A stretch of 64,000 nucleotides of DNA, from contig NZ_QJTF01000008.1 in assembly GCF_003217235.1 (NCBI RefSeq), positions 62,001 to 126,000 of the forward strand, given 5' to 3'. Of the stretch, positions 51,173 to 63,179 are shown in pieces; position 1 is the stretch's first letter, and each line of letters begins with the position of its first letter. The notes under the pieces were generated by a model that saw only the letters and a list, made by a program, of their open reading frames with translations, was not told where the DNA came from and made no database searches. Both the position numbers and the translations under genes were made by a program. This DNA comes from Paramesorhizobium leguminum (GTDB taxonomy: Bacteria; Pseudomonadota; Alphaproteobacteria; Rhizobiales; Rhizobiaceae).

Positions 51173-52093
51173 TTATCGATCCGGCACGAACGGTTTTCCA
51201 AGCGAAGCCGGGGTATTGATCATGGTCGAACGCCGGTTCCGTGAGATCAGCACGAGAACCAATATCGTCGCCAGATAGGGCAATGCGGAAAGAAACTGCG
51301 ATGGCAGGCCAAGCCCCAGAGCCTGCGCATGCAATTGACCGATGGTTACCGCGCCGAAGAGATAAGCCCCGGCGAGCACGCGCCATGGCCGCCATGAAGC
51401 GAAGACAACGAGCGCGAGCGCGATCCAGCCGCGCCCGGCAGTCATGTTCTCCACCCATTGCGGCACGTAAACGAGCGATAATTGCGCCCCGGCAAGACCG
51501 GCGCAAGCGCCGCCAAAGAGCACGGCGAGATAACGGATGCGCACCACATGCGCGCCGAGCGCATGGGCAGAACCGGGATTATCGCCGATGGCGCGCAGCG
51601 TCAGGCCCGCCCGTGTGCGGAACAGGAACCAGCTGACGCCCACGGTGAGCAGGATCGAGAGATAGAAGATCGGATCCTGCCCGAACAGGAACTGTCCAAC
51701 CAGCGGAAGCTGCGACAAACCGGGGATATGGATCGGTTCCATGCGGATGCCAGGCAGCCCGACATAGCTTTCGCCGATCATGGCGGAAACGCCCAAGCCC
51801 AGAATGGTGAGCGCGAGGCCGCTTGCCACCTGATTGGTCACCAGCGTCAACGTCAGAAAGCCGAACAGGAGCGAAAACGCCGCGCCGGCCAGAATAGCGG
51901 CGACCATGCCGAGCCACGCTGAGCCAGTCATCTGCGCCACCACAAACGCCGTCACCGCGCCCATGACCATCATGCCCTCGACGCCCAGATTGAGCACGCC
52001 GGAGCGCTCCACCACCAGTTCGCCCATCGCCGCGATGAGCAGCGGCGTGGCGGCGGTCGCGACGGTCAGAAGGATGGCCTGTGTCATCTCCAT
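51173..52093 (-). CDS. ABC importer permease, nucleoside type (second permease)
   Basis: 306 residues with eight to ten membrane helices of the BPD_transp_2 family and the signature GELVVERSGVLNLGVEGMM, which couples to the ATPase. The sequence GDNPGSAHALG near 170 is typical of this partner. ATG 52093 shares one base with the stop of the first permease; ATG at 52087 is also possible. Together with the first permease it forms the transmembrane channel. Confidence 0.9.
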   Translation of the reverse strand: MEMTQAILLTVATAATPLLIAAMGELVVERSGVLNLGVEGMMVMGAVTAFVVAQMTGSAWLGMVAAILAGAAFSLLFGFLTLTLVTNQVASGLALTILGLGVSAMIGESYVGLPGIRMEPIHIPGLSQLPLVGQFLFGQDPIFYLSILLTVGVSWFLFRTRAGLTLRAIGDNPGSAHALGAHVVRIRYLAVLFGGACAGLAGAQLSLVYVPQWVENMTAGRGWIALALVVFASWRPWRVLAGAYLFGAVTIGQLHAQALGLGLPSQFLSALPYLATILVLVLISRNRRSTMINTPASLGKPFVPDR

Positions 52094-53190
52094 CACGATT
52101 TCTCCTGCGCTGGCTTGGCTTTTGGCGAGAAGATGAGCCGGATGCGATAATGGATCAGCGTATCGCTCGCCAGAACGAAGAACAGGATCATGCCCTGGAA
52201 GATGCGCGCCGATTTTTCCGAAATCCCGATCGCCACCTGCGCCGCCTCGCCGCCAAGATAGGATAGGGCCAGGACAAATCCGGCGGCGACGATGCCGAGC
52301 GGGTTGAGGCGCCCAAGGAACGCGACGATGATGGCTGTGAAGCCGTAGCCCGGTGAGATGCTTGGCCGCAATTGGCCGATGGCGCCGGAGACTTCCGCGA
52401 TGCCGGCGAGCCCGGCACAGGCGCCGGACACGAGGAAGACGAAAAACGTCATTTTCCCGGCGCTGAACCCGGCGAAGCGCCCTGCCCTTGGACTTGCGCC
52501 CAAAACGCGGACCTCGAAACCCTTCATGGTGCGCGAAAGAACGAACCAGAGGACGACGGCGGCCACTAAGGCCAAAACGATACCCCAATGGGCGCGGCCC
52601 GATGCCGACCATATTTCCGGCAGGATGGCGGAATCGTTGAATTGGCGTGTTTCGGGGAAATTATAGCCTTGCGGGTTGCGCCATGGACCGCGCACGATCC
52701 AGTCGAGAAAATATTGCGCGACATAGACCAGCATCAGGCTGGTCAGGATTTCATTGGTGTTGAAGCGTACCTTCAGGAAAGCGGGAATACCGGCATAGGC
52801 GGCGCCTCCCGCCATGCCCATCAGCAGCATCAGTGGCAGAACCGCCCACGACTGAAAATCCGGGAACATGACGGGCAGTATCGAGCCGGCAATCGCCCCG
52901 GCGATGAACTGTCCCTCCGCGCCGATGTTCCAGTTGTTGGAGCGAAAGCAGAGCGCGAGACCGGCGGCAATGAGGATCAGCGGCGCGGCCTTGACCATCA
53001 GCTCGTGCAGCGACCAGACTTCTGTCAGCGGCTCGACGAAATAAACGTAAAGGCCATGCAGCGGGGGCTTGCCCATCAGGGCGAACAGGATCGCGCCTGC
53101 AACCAACGTCAACGCCAGCGCGATGAGCGGGGAAAGCGCGCTGAACAGAACCGAATGCTGTGGCCGCCTGACCAGTTCGATACGCATCAT
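52093..53190 (-). CDS. ABC importer permease, nucleoside type (first permease)
   Basis: 365 residues, BPD_transp_2 family, with about ten helices. The coupling region reads NNWNIGAEGQFIAGAIAG, and LGASPRAGRFAGFSAGK is typical of the YufP/NupB-like partner. The start overlaps the stop of the ATPase gene by four bases (ATGA), so the two are translated together. Confidence 0.9.
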   Translation of the reverse strand: MMRIELVRRPQHSVLFSALSPLIALALTLVAGAILFALMGKPPLHGLYVYFVEPLTEVWSLHELMVKAAPLILIAAGLALCFRSNNWNIGAEGQFIAGAIAGSILPVMFPDFQSWAVLPLMLLMGMAGGAAYAGIPAFLKVRFNTNEILTSLMLVYVAQYFLDWIVRGPWRNPQGYNFPETRQFNDSAILPEIWSASGRAHWGIVLALVAAVVLWFVLSRTMKGFEVRVLGASPRAGRFAGFSAGKMTFFVFLVSGACAGLAGIAEVSGAIGQLRPSISPGYGFTAIIVAFLGRLNPLGIVAAGFVLALSYLGGEAAQVAIGISEKSARIFQGMILFFVLASDTLIHYRIRLIFSPKAKPAQEKS

Positions 53191-54737
53191 GCCGCCTTGT
53201 CCGCGCCGCCCATCATCAGGCCGATCTTCTCCAGAGTTACCTCAGCCGATGGAAGCGTTTTTGAGAGCGCGCCCTGATTCATCACCGCGATTCGGTCGCA
53301 AATCTCCATGAGTTCATCCAGATCCTGGCTGATAACCAGAACCGCTGAACCATCACGCGCCAAATCAATGAGCGCCTGTCTTACATACGCCGCCGCCCCG
53401 GCATCGACGCCCCATGTCGGCTGGTTGACAACCAGAACGGCGGGCTTGCGGGCGAGTTCCCGTCCGATGATGAACTTCTGCAAATTGCCGCCCGATAGTG
53501 CGGATGCATCAGGGTTTTCCCCGCTTTTGCGCACATCCATCGCCTTGACGATTGAGCCGACGGCGGATTGCAGCCTGTGTCTCGCCAGAATTTTAAGCGG
53601 GCCGCCGCGCAGAAACGCCCCACCATCGGTCGCATAGCGGGAAAGCAGCAAATTGTCCGTCAGCGGCAATTCCGGCACGGCGCCGTGGCCGAGCCGCTCC
53701 TCCGGCACAAAGGCCGCGCCCAACCCTCTGCGCCGCGAAATGCCGGCCCGCCCGGCGGCTACACCACCGATGCGGATCGTATCCGCGCGGTCCTGCCTCA
53801 TCTCGCCCGAGACGGATTCGAAGAATTCGCCCTGCCCGTTGCCGGAAACGCCCGCGATGCCGACAATCTCGCCTGCATAAACCGTAAGACTTATATCGTG
53901 GAGCGCGGTGGAGAATGGCCCGCGTGGCGGCTGGCTCAGTCCCCTGATTTCAAGCAGCGGCCGGGCTTCGCCCTTCCCGCCCGTCGCGACATCGCGGCGG
54001 GCGATCTTGATATCGTTGCCGACCATCATGCGGGCGAGCGACGCCGGCGTTTCTTTTCGAGGATCGCAATCGCCCGCCACCTTGCCGTGGCGAAGAACGG
54101 TCGCTCGATCGCAAAGCCGCTTCACTTCGTCCAGCCTGTGGCTGATATAGAGGATGGACTTGCCCTCGGCACGCAGCCGCTCCAGCGTTACGAACAGGCG
54201 ATCAGCTTCCTGCGGGGTCAGAACCGATGTCGGCTCATCAAGAATAATCAAATCCGGCTCCTGCAGAAGGCAGCGGATGATTTCGATGCGCTGGCGCTCG
54301 CCTACCGAAAGATCGCCGACCAGCGCATCGGGATCGAGAGGCAGGCCATAAGCCTCGCCCAGATCACGAGCCCGGACCGCAATGTCTTGTAGCGGAATTT
54401 TCTTATCCAATGAGAGCGCGATGTTTTCCGCAGCGGTCAGGGAGTCGAACAGGGAAAAATGCTGGAAGACCATGCCGATGCCGAGCCCGCGCGCAACGGC
54501 GGGACTGGAAATGTTCACCTTCCGGCCCTTCCAGAAGATTTCTCCCGCAACCGGCTGCAGCGAGCCGAACAGCATTTTTACGAAGGTGGATTTGCCGGCG
54601 CCGTTTTCGCCCAGAAGCGCGTGGATTTCGCCACGCTTGATGACGAGATCGATCGCGTCGCACGCAACGAGGTTGCCGAATGTCTTGGTGACCCGGCGAA
54701 CGTCCAGAAGCGGCTGATCGGTGGCGGTAACTGACAT
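53187..54737 (-). CDS. ABC importer ATPase with two nucleotide-binding domains
   Basis: 516 residues carrying two ABC domains in tandem (about 12-250 and 270-510). The first is complete: GENGAGKST, LSVGERQRIEI, LIILDEPTSVLTPQE. The second has GVSGNGQGE as Walker A and LSGGNLQKFIIGREL, then VLVVNQPTWGVD, the degenerate half usual in this importer type. It drives nucleoside-type uptake. ATG 54737 lies four bases after GGGAA; the TTG upstream was set aside. Confidence 0.93.
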   Translation of the reverse strand: MSVTATDQPLLDVRRVTKTFGNLVACDAIDLVIKRGEIHALLGENGAGKSTFVKMLFGSLQPVAGEIFWKGRKVNISSPAVARGLGIGMVFQHFSLFDSLTAAENIALSLDKKIPLQDIAVRARDLGEAYGLPLDPDALVGDLSVGERQRIEIIRCLLQEPDLIILDEPTSVLTPQEADRLFVTLERLRAEGKSILYISHRLDEVKRLCDRATVLRHGKVAGDCDPRKETPASLARMMVGNDIKIARRDVATGGKGEARPLLEIRGLSQPPRGPFSTALHDISLTVYAGEIVGIAGVSGNGQGEFFESVSGEMRQDRADTIRIGGVAAGRAGISRRRGLGAAFVPEERLGHGAVPELPLTDNLLLSRYATDGGAFLRGGPLKILARHRLQSAVGSIVKAMDVRKSGENPDASALSGGNLQKFIIGRELARKPAVLVVNQPTWGVDAGAAAYVRQALIDLARDGSAVLVISQDLDELMEICDRIAVMNQGALSKTLPSAEVTLEKIGLMMGGADKAA

Positions 54738-54764
54738 GGCTTCCCACAAGCAGCATTTTATTCA

Positions 54765-54804
54765 TATGATCTTGCCTGGAAGTCTGCAACTTTTCGGGAT
54801 CATA
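54765..54804. repeat. Palindromic intergenic repeat, GATC-core type, copy 7
   Basis: TATGATC and GATCATA ends around CTTGCCTGGAAGTCTGCAACTTTTCGG. It lies 27 bases upstream of the importer ATPase start and so in the operon leader or promoter. Confidence 0.75.
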
Positions 54805-54901
54805 CGTTTGGCTTCTTATGACAGCACCCTTGAAATTGGGAAGTGCAAAATACGCACACACCCTGAGATTCGCACACATAAGATGCAGTGACGACACTCG
54901 C

Positions 54902-55882
54902 CTACGGAATAAGCACCGTCGTGCCTGTCGTCTTGCGGCTTTCCAGATCGATATGCGCTTGTGGCGCATTTTTCAACGCATAGGTCTGGTTGATGTGCGC
55001 CGATACGATACCGCTTTCGATAACGGAGAACAAATCCTTCGCCGTGGCTTCAAGGTCCTTCCGCTTGGCGATATAGGTATTGAGCGTTGGCCGCGTGGCG
55101 AAGAGCGATCCCTTCTGCTGCAAAATTGAGATGTCAAAGGGCGGAATCGGGCCGGAGGACAGTCCAAAACTTACAAACATGCCGAGCGGTTTCAGAACAT
55201 CGAGCGAGCCCGGGAACGTATCCTCGCCGACCGAATCGTAAACCACTTCGACGCCTTGGCCGCCGGTCAGTTCCTTCACGCGCTCGACAAAGTTCTCGGT
55301 GCGATAATTGATAACGTGGTCGTAGCCGTTGGCCTTGGCGAGTTCTATCTTTTCTGGCGAGCTGGCTGTGCCGATCACCGTTGCGCCAAGATGTTTCGCC
55401 CATTGCCCGGCAATAAGCCCGACGCCACCCGCCGCCGCGTGGAAGAGGATCGTGTCGCCTTTCTTCACGTGAAAGGCACGTCGCAAAAGATATTGCGCCG
55501 TCATACCTTTCAGCATGACAGCGGCGGCGGTTTTGAGGTCGATACCATCAGGAACGATCACCAACCGGTCGGCGGGGACGATGCGTTCTTCCGCATAGCC
55601 GCCAAGCGTCACGACATAGGCAACGCGATCGCCTGGTTTAATGTTTTTCACGCCCGGTCCGACGGAGAGGACGATCCCCGCGCCTTCATTGCCCGGCGTG
55701 AAGGGGAGCGAGGGTGCCTTGTATAGGCCGGTGCCGGTGCGGAACAAGGTATCGAGGAAATTGAGACCGATGGCTTCCTGGCGGATTTTGGCCTCGCCCG
55801 GCCCCGGTTCGCCGATTTCGATTGTTTCGTAAGTAAGCACCTCGGGTCCGCCGAGCTGATGAACACGGATGGCATGGGTCAT
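54902..55882 (-). CDS. Quinone oxidoreductase (zeta-crystallin/QorA type), first copy
   Basis: 326 residues, a medium-chain dehydrogenase without zinc ligands. The NADPH-binding segment is HAAAGGVGLIAGQWAKHLGA. It is closely related along its length to the next gene upstream (56124-57095). Differences include a two-residue insertion (RTGTGLYK) and AYVVTLGGYA in place of AYVALGAYA, so this copy is the more diverged one. The family reduces quinones with NADPH by one electron. Tandem duplication is clear; whether the functions differ is unknown. Confidence 0.9.
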   Translation of the reverse strand: MTHAIRVHQLGGPEVLTYETIEIGEPGPGEAKIRQEAIGLNFLDTLFRTGTGLYKAPSLPFTPGNEGAGIVLSVGPGVKNIKPGDRVAYVVTLGGYAEERIVPADRLVIVPDGIDLKTAAAVMLKGMTAQYLLRRAFHVKKGDTILFHAAAGGVGLIAGQWAKHLGATVIGTASSPEKIELAKANGYDHVINYRTENFVERVKELTGGQGVEVVYDSVGEDTFPGSLDVLKPLGMFVSFGLSSGPIPPFDISILQQKGSLFATRPTLNTYIAKRKDLEATAKDLFSVIESGIVSAHINQTYALKNAPQAHIDLESRKTTGTTVLIP

Positions 55883-55906
55883 GGCTGCACTCCGCTGCTA
55901 TTGTTC

Positions 55907-56028
55907 GTCATTCTCAGTCCTCGGATTAAATCCGAGGATGTCTCGAGAATCTGCCGACCTGATCTGTCAGGACGGTAATCGCTTATCTTTTTCTTATGGC
56001 AGATTCTCGGGACAAGCCCGAGAATGAC
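55907..56028. repeat. Palindromic element between the two quinone oxidoreductase genes
   Basis: About 122 bp. The ends are GTCATTCTC and GAGAATGAC. Inner parts are CCTCGGATTAAATCCGAGG at the left and TTCTCGGGACAAGCCCGAGAA at the right, with a further inverted pair GAGAATCTGCC/GGCAGATTCTC. It belongs to the CCTCGGG palindrome family and could form a long hairpin. Confidence 0.75.
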
Positions 56029-56123
56029 GGCTGGACAAGGGGCGTTGTCCACAATCTCTGGGCTTTAGCTGCCACCCAATCGCGGGAAAAACTGCACCAC
56101 CAATATGCCGAAAGAGCGGCGGT

Positions 56124-57095
56124 CTAGGGAATAAGCACCGACACGCCTGTCGTCTTGCGGCTTTCAAGGTCCGCATGGGCCTTGGCCGCATCCTTCAGCG
56201 CATAGGTCTGGTTGATATGCACCGAGACGACGCCGCTCTCGATGACGGAAAACAGGTCCTTCGCTATGGCTTCGAGGTCGTGCCGCTTGGCGGTATATTG
56301 ATTGAGCGACGGGCGGGTGGCGAAGAGCGATCCCTTCTGTTGCAGGATGGCGATGTCAAAGGGCGGAATGGAGCCGGAGGATTGGCCGAAGCTCACGAAC
56401 ATGCCGAAGGGTTTCAGCACGTCGAGCGAGGCAGGGAACGTGTCCTTGCCGACGGAATCGTAGACCACATCGACTCCCTGTCCGCCGGTCAGCTCCTTTA
56501 CCCGCTCGACGAAATTCTCGGTGCGGTAATTGATGACGTGATCGTAGCCATTGGCCTTGGCGAGTTCGATCTTTTCGGGCGAACTGGCGGTGCCGATGAC
56601 CGTCGCGCCCAGATGTTTGGCCCATTGCCCGGCAATGAGGCCGACGCCGCCTGCCGCCGCGTGGATGAGGATCGTGTCGCCTTTCTTCACATGGAAGGTA
56701 CGGCGCAGCAAATATTGCGCGGTCATGCCTTTTAGCATGACGGCGGCTGCCGTTTTTAAGTCAATGCCGTCGGGGACGATCACCAAACGGTCAGCAGGGA
56801 CGATACGCTCCTCGGCATAGGCCCCCAGCGCGACATAGGCGACGCGGTCTCCAGGCTTTATGTTGCTGACGCCGGGGCCGACTGAAATGACAATGCCCGC
56901 GCCTTCATTGCCGGGAATGAACGGGAGTGACGGCGCTTTGTATAGGCCGGTGCGGTAATAAACGTCGATGAAATTGAGGCCGATGGCTTCCTGGCGGATT
57001 TTTGCCTCGCCCGGCCCCGGCTCACCGATTTCTACAGGCTCGTACGAAAGAACGTCCGGTCCGCCGACCTTATGAACACGGATGGCATGGGTCAT
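56124..57095 (-). CDS. Quinone oxidoreductase (QorA type), second copy
   Basis: 323 residues with the standard features: NFIDVYYRTGLYKAPSLPF, FIPGNEGAGIV and HAAAGGVGLIAGQWAKHLGA. It keeps the canonical NFIDVYYR stretch that lines the quinone pocket and is therefore the more typical of the two paralogues. It follows pcs after 18 bases on the same strand, so the order of transcription is pcs, this gene, the palindromic element, then the other copy. Confidence 0.92.
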   Translation of the reverse strand: MTHAIRVHKVGGPDVLSYEPVEIGEPGPGEAKIRQEAIGLNFIDVYYRTGLYKAPSLPFIPGNEGAGIVISVGPGVSNIKPGDRVAYVALGAYAEERIVPADRLVIVPDGIDLKTAAAVMLKGMTAQYLLRRTFHVKKGDTILIHAAAGGVGLIAGQWAKHLGATVIGTASSPEKIELAKANGYDHVINYRTENFVERVKELTGGQGVDVVYDSVGKDTFPASLDVLKPFGMFVSFGQSSGSIPPFDIAILQQKGSLFATRPSLNQYTAKRHDLEAIAKDLFSVIESGVVSVHINQTYALKDAAKAHADLESRKTTGVSVLIP

Positions 57096-57113
57096 CGCTA
57101 CACTCCGTTCCGG

Positions 57114-57860
57114 TTAAGCGCGTGATGCTCCCAATTTCGGGAAAAATTGCATCACCGCGCCGATGCAATAAAGATAGATGCCCGTGATAGAAATACCAAT
57201 GCGCACCCATAATGGCGCCTGCAGCGAATAGAAGATAGCCGTTACACCCAGGGCACACCATAGAAGAAAAATGGTGAGATTGAGCGGGCGCAAACGAACG
57301 ACACGCACCGGATGCAGAAAATGGATGGGCACGAAGGAAAGTATGGCGGAGACGACCACCGTCGCGAATGCGATCCACTCACCGGGCCGGATTATGAACA
57401 GAGTGAAGACAAGCATATTCCAGACGACGGGAAAGCCTTTGAAGAAGTTTTCCTTCGTCTTCATGCCGGTATCGGCATAATAGATCGCGCTGGTGATCAC
57501 GATGATCGCGCCGGACAGGAAGGAAAGCCCCTCGCCCATGAAACCGCTTTGATAAAGCGCAAAGGCAGGGATGAGCACATAGGTGACATAATCGATGATA
57601 TTATCGAGGAGTTCGCCGGACCAAGTGGGCAGGACATATTTCACGTCCAGCCTGCGAGCGATGGGCCCGTCAATGCCATCGACGAACAAAGCGAGGCCGA
57701 GCCACCAGAACATGGCGGTCCAACGATCCTCGCTTGCGGCGACAATGGAAAGAAAGGCGAGAAACGAACCGGAGGCCGTCAGCAGATGAACGGAAAAAGC
57801 CCGAACCTGCGGCACGGTCACCCGCTTGGTTTTGAATTTTTCAGACAATTTTTCTTTCAC
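57114..57860 (-). CDS. pcs: Phosphatidylcholine synthase (CDP-diacylglycerol--choline O-phosphatidyltransferase)
   Basis: 248 residues with about eight membrane helices. The CDP-alcohol phosphotransferase motif DG-x2-AR-x8-G-x3-D-x3-D is seen as DGIDGPIARR, SGELLDNIIDY (about 60-90). It joins choline directly to CDP-diacylglycerol in the inner membrane, the pathway typical of rhizobia, Brucella and other host-associated alphaproteobacteria. The start is GTG 57860; no in-frame ATG lies upstream. Confidence 0.93.
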   Translation of the reverse strand: MKEKLSEKFKTKRVTVPQVRAFSVHLLTASGSFLAFLSIVAASEDRWTAMFWWLGLALFVDGIDGPIARRLDVKYVLPTWSGELLDNIIDYVTYVLIPAFALYQSGFMGEGLSFLSGAIIVITSAIYYADTGMKTKENFFKGFPVVWNMLVFTLFIIRPGEWIAFATVVVSAILSFVPIHFLHPVRVVRLRPLNLTIFLLWCALGVTAIFYSLQAPLWVRIGISITGIYLYCIGAVMQFFPKLGASRA

Positions 57861-58039
57861 GCGCCTTGCCGATTCTTTTTGCCGGTCCGGATCTCATCCA
57901 TATGGGCCGCTCCCATGAAAAGCTTTTCGCAAATTAAGATCAAAGAGCAAGGGAAAACGCATTTTCCGCGTGTCTTTTACCCAGTCCGGGCTTACAGCAT
58001 CAACGAGACAGCTGCCTGATTTCGCAAAGGACTTCAGCC

Positions 58040-59242
58040 ATGAGCGTAAAAATCGAAAAGCAAATTGCCATCGCGGGCAGCGGTCCGGCCGGGATGATTG
58101 CAGCGCTCGCATTGACTAAAGAGGGGTATGAGGTTGCGCTCATAGGCCCCTCCCCAAGCGAAAACGACCAGCGAACCACGGCGCTGATGATGCCGGCGAT
58201 TGAATTCTTGAAGCGATTGGGCGTGTGGGATGTCATCTCCAGCCAAACCGCGCCACTGGCTACGATGCGCATTGTCGACGCCACGCGCCGCCTCGTCAGA
58301 AGTCCCACCGTCACTTTCCACGCCGGCGAAATCGGCGAGCAGGCTTTTGGCTACAACATGCCGAACACGGTGCTCAACAAGGCGCTCGCCAAAGCGGTGG
58401 ATGCCGATCCGCGCATTGCCCGTATCCTTTCACCGGCGACTGGCTACCGGCACATGGCGGACCATGTCGAAATTCAGACCGGCGATGGCAGCGAGATGGT
58501 CGCGCGCCTTCTCGTTGCCTGCGACGGGCGCAACTCTCCGGCGCGGGAAGCAGCTGATATCGGCGCCCGGCGCTGGACGTATCCGCAGACAGCGATCGTG
58601 CTCTCCTTCGCCCATACGCTCGACCATGAGAATATCTCGACGGAATTCCACACCGAGGATGGCCCGTTCACGCAAGTGCCCCTGCCCGGCCGACGCTCAA
58701 GCCTCGTCTGGGTTGCTAATCCGGCGCTTGCGGAGGAGCTGATGTCGCTCGACCCGACGGCGCTGGCTGCTCGGGTCGAGGAGCGGATGCATTCGATGCT
58801 TGGCAAGGTCACGGTCGAGACAAAACAGCAGGCGTGGCCGCTGTCGGGACTGGTGCCGACCGCCTTTGCCGCCAACCGGACGGTGCTCGCCGGAGAGGCG
58901 GCGCATGTCTTCCCGCCAATTGGCGCGCAGGGGCTCAATCTCGGCGTTCGTGATGTGGAGACGCTTTTGAAGGCGCTGCAGGCCGATCCATCCGACATGG
59001 GGGCCGAGCGCGTAACGCGGGCCTATGACCGCTCGCGGCGACCGGACGTCCTGGCCCGCACGGGATCTGTCGATGCGCTGAACCGCTCACTCCTGACCGG
59101 CTTCCTGCCGGCACAGATCGCGCGCAGCGTTGGCCTTGAGCTTCTGCGCTCGTTCGCTCCGCTTCGCGGTTTCTTCATGCGCGAGGGTCTTAAGCCTGGC
59201 AGCGGCTTTACCTGGAAATTCAGGGCCAACAGCGCCAGATAG
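58040..59242 (+). CDS. FAD-dependent monooxygenase, UbiH/UbiF/VisC family
   Basis: 400 residues. The FAD-binding fold starts with IAGSGPAGMIAALAL. The second motif is CDGRNSPARE and the third GEAAHVFPPIGAQGLNLGVRD. These hydroxylases modify the ring in ubiquinone synthesis, but which position this one acts on cannot be told. AAAGGAC precedes the ATG. It is followed by hspQ after about 40 bases. Confidence 0.88.
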   Translation: MSVKIEKQIAIAGSGPAGMIAALALTKEGYEVALIGPSPSENDQRTTALMMPAIEFLKRLGVWDVISSQTAPLATMRIVDATRRLVRSPTVTFHAGEIGEQAFGYNMPNTVLNKALAKAVDADPRIARILSPATGYRHMADHVEIQTGDGSEMVARLLVACDGRNSPAREAADIGARRWTYPQTAIVLSFAHTLDHENISTEFHTEDGPFTQVPLPGRRSSLVWVANPALAEELMSLDPTALAARVEERMHSMLGKVTVETKQQAWPLSGLVPTAFAANRTVLAGEAAHVFPPIGAQGLNLGVRDVETLLKALQADPSDMGAERVTRAYDRSRRPDVLARTGSVDALNRSLLTGFLPAQIARSVGLELLRSFAPLRGFFMREGLKPGSGFTWKFRANSAR

Positions 59243-59280
59243 ATATGAAGATGCACCCAAACCCGGCACATTCAAGTACA

Positions 59281-59619
59281 ATGAGCATTCCACAAATAAA
59301 GCATGCAAAGTTTCAGATTGGACAAGTGGTCAAGCATCGGCTTTTCCCATTTCGCGGCGTCATCTTCGACGTCGATCCGGAATTCGCCAATACAGAGGAA
59401 TGGTATCAGGCCATCCCCGAGGATGTGCGGCCAAATCGCGACCAGCCGTTTTATCATTTGCTCGCTGAAAACGCGGAAGGCGAGTATACGGCCTATGTAT
59501 CGGAGCAGAACCTGTTACTTGACTTAAGCGGCGAACCGCTGCGCCATCCCCAGATAAGAGAGCTGTTCGAAAGCGTGGAAAACGGCGTCTACAAGATCAA
59601 GCCACAGCACGCGAATTAA
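59281..59619 (+). CDS. hspQ: Heat-shock protein HspQ (hemimethylated-DNA-binding YccV-like)
   Basis: 112 residues. The YccV-like domain reads FQIGQVVKHRLFPFRGVIFDVD, then PFYHLLAENAEGEYTAYVSEQNLL. HspQ modulates Lon protease and has been linked to DnaA turnover. The start is uncertain: ATG 59281 gives the usual length and ATG 59245 adds 12 residues; neither has a clear ribosome site. Same strand as the monooxygenase and likely on the same transcript. Confidence 0.85.
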   Translation: MSIPQIKHAKFQIGQVVKHRLFPFRGVIFDVDPEFANTEEWYQAIPEDVRPNRDQPFYHLLAENAEGEYTAYVSEQNLLLDLSGEPLRHPQIRELFESVENGVYKIKPQHAN

Positions 59620-59672
59620 GGGGCCGGCAGGACCGCCGCGCGCCATGGACGCGCGGCGAAAGCAACGAACGA

Positions 59673-62055
<2,383 letters not shown>

Positions 62056-62117
62056 ATCGCTCGCCTCCACCGGGGGCAAGCTACCGCGACCACCATCCCG
62101 TGTAAAGCTGCGCGACT

Positions 62118-62945
62118 TTAGGCCTTCGCAATCCGGTCAAACGCCATCAGCGTTTCGAGGAGGCGTGGCATTTGATCGAGGGGCACCATATTCGGCCCGT
62201 CGGAAGGCGCATTGTCGGGGTCCTGATGGGTTTCGATGAACACCCCGGCGACCCCGACGGCAACCGCTGCCCGCGCCAGCGTCTCGACAAATTCGCGCTG
62301 GCCGCCCGATGAAGCGCCCTGCCCTCCCGGCTGTTGCACGGAATGAGTCGCGTCGAAAATGACCGGCGCGCCGAAGCCTGCCATGATCGGCAGGGAGCGC
62401 ATGTCGGAGACGAGCGTGTTGTAGCCGAAGGAAGCACCGCGTTCCGTCGCCATCACGTTGGGATTGCCGCTTTCCGTCACCTTGGCAAGGACATTCTTCA
62501 TGTCCCAGGGCGCGAGGAACTGGCCCTTCTTGATGTTGATCACCTTCCCGGTCTTTGCCGCCGCGATCAGAAGATCAGTCTGGCGGCAGAGGAAGGCCGG
62601 GATCTGCAGCACATCGACAACCTTGCCGACGATGGCGCATTGCTCTTCCGTGTGCACATCGGTGAGCATTGGAAGACCGAATTCTTTTTTGAGATCGGTG
62701 AAGACTTCGAGCGCCTTTTCCAGTCCCATGCCGCGTGTGCCTGACAGTGAGGTACGGTTCGCCTTGTCGAAGCTGGATTTATAGACGAGGCCGATCCCAA
62801 GCTTCTCGGTCAATTCCTTCAGCGCGCCCGCCATGTCGAAGGCGTGCTGCCGGCTTTCCATCTGGCAGGGGCCGGCGATGAGAGCCAGCGGTGCCGTGTT
62901 GGAGAAGGTGACGTTGCCGGCTTTGACGGTGGAGTTGGTGGGCAT
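62118..62945 (-). CDS. kdsA: 3-deoxy-8-phosphooctulonate synthase (KDO-8-P synthase)
   Basis: 275 residues, the normal length. Family motifs are [44 protein letters not shown] and [14 protein letters not shown]. It joins phosphoenolpyruvate and arabinose-5-phosphate to make KDO-8-phosphate for the LPS inner core. Immediately upstream is a long palindromic element and then pyrG, the usual pyrG-kdsA-eno order of this group. Confidence 0.96.
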   Translation of the reverse strand: MPTNSTVKAGNVTFSNTAPLALIAGPCQMESRQHAFDMAGALKELTEKLGIGLVYKSSFDKANRTSLSGTRGMGLEKALEVFTDLKKEFGLPMLTDVHTEEQCAIVGKVVDVLQIPAFLCRQTDLLIAAAKTGKVINIKKGQFLAPWDMKNVLAKVTESGNPNVMATERGASFGYNTLVSDMRSLPIMAGFGAPVIFDATHSVQQPGGQGASSGGQREFVETLARAAVAVGVAGVFIETHQDPDNAPSDGPNMVPLDQMPRLLETLMAFDRIAKA

Positions 62946-62990
62946 GAGTTGGGCCTCCTAAAGCATCTACACGGAAACGTAGCGGGACAG

Positions 62991-63150
62991 TACCCCCCTA
63001 TGGCTTGCCAGCCATCTCCCCCTCAAGGGGGGAGATTACGCCTTCACCAATGCCGGCATCAATCGCCAACGGTGAAGATTGAGGCCGGATGGTCGTATAA
63101 GCCAATCTCCCCCCTTGAGGGGGAGATGCCCGGCAGGGCAGAGGGGGGTA
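62991..63150. repeat. Palindromic element with about 47-bp inverted ends between pyrG and kdsA
   Basis: The outer ends TACCCCC...ATCTCCCCCTCAAGGGGGGAGATT and their inverted copy agree over most of about 47 bases, each end with its own CTCCCCCTCAAGGGGG palindrome. The middle (about 63043-63103) is unique. It is MITE-like in form but unrelated in sequence to the elements at 12637 and 18920. Confidence 0.75.
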
Positions 63151-63179
63151 CCTGGCGCCGGCGTCTTCATCAGAACAGA

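Noticed and set aside
52094-52612. Long upstream extension of the second permease
   Set aside because: The extension is out of frame with, and lies inside, the first permease gene. The ATG at 52093 gives the family N-terminus.
53187-54737. Degenerate second Walker motifs in the importer ATPase as a sign of decay
   Set aside because: A degenerate second domain is normal for the double ATPases of this importer family.
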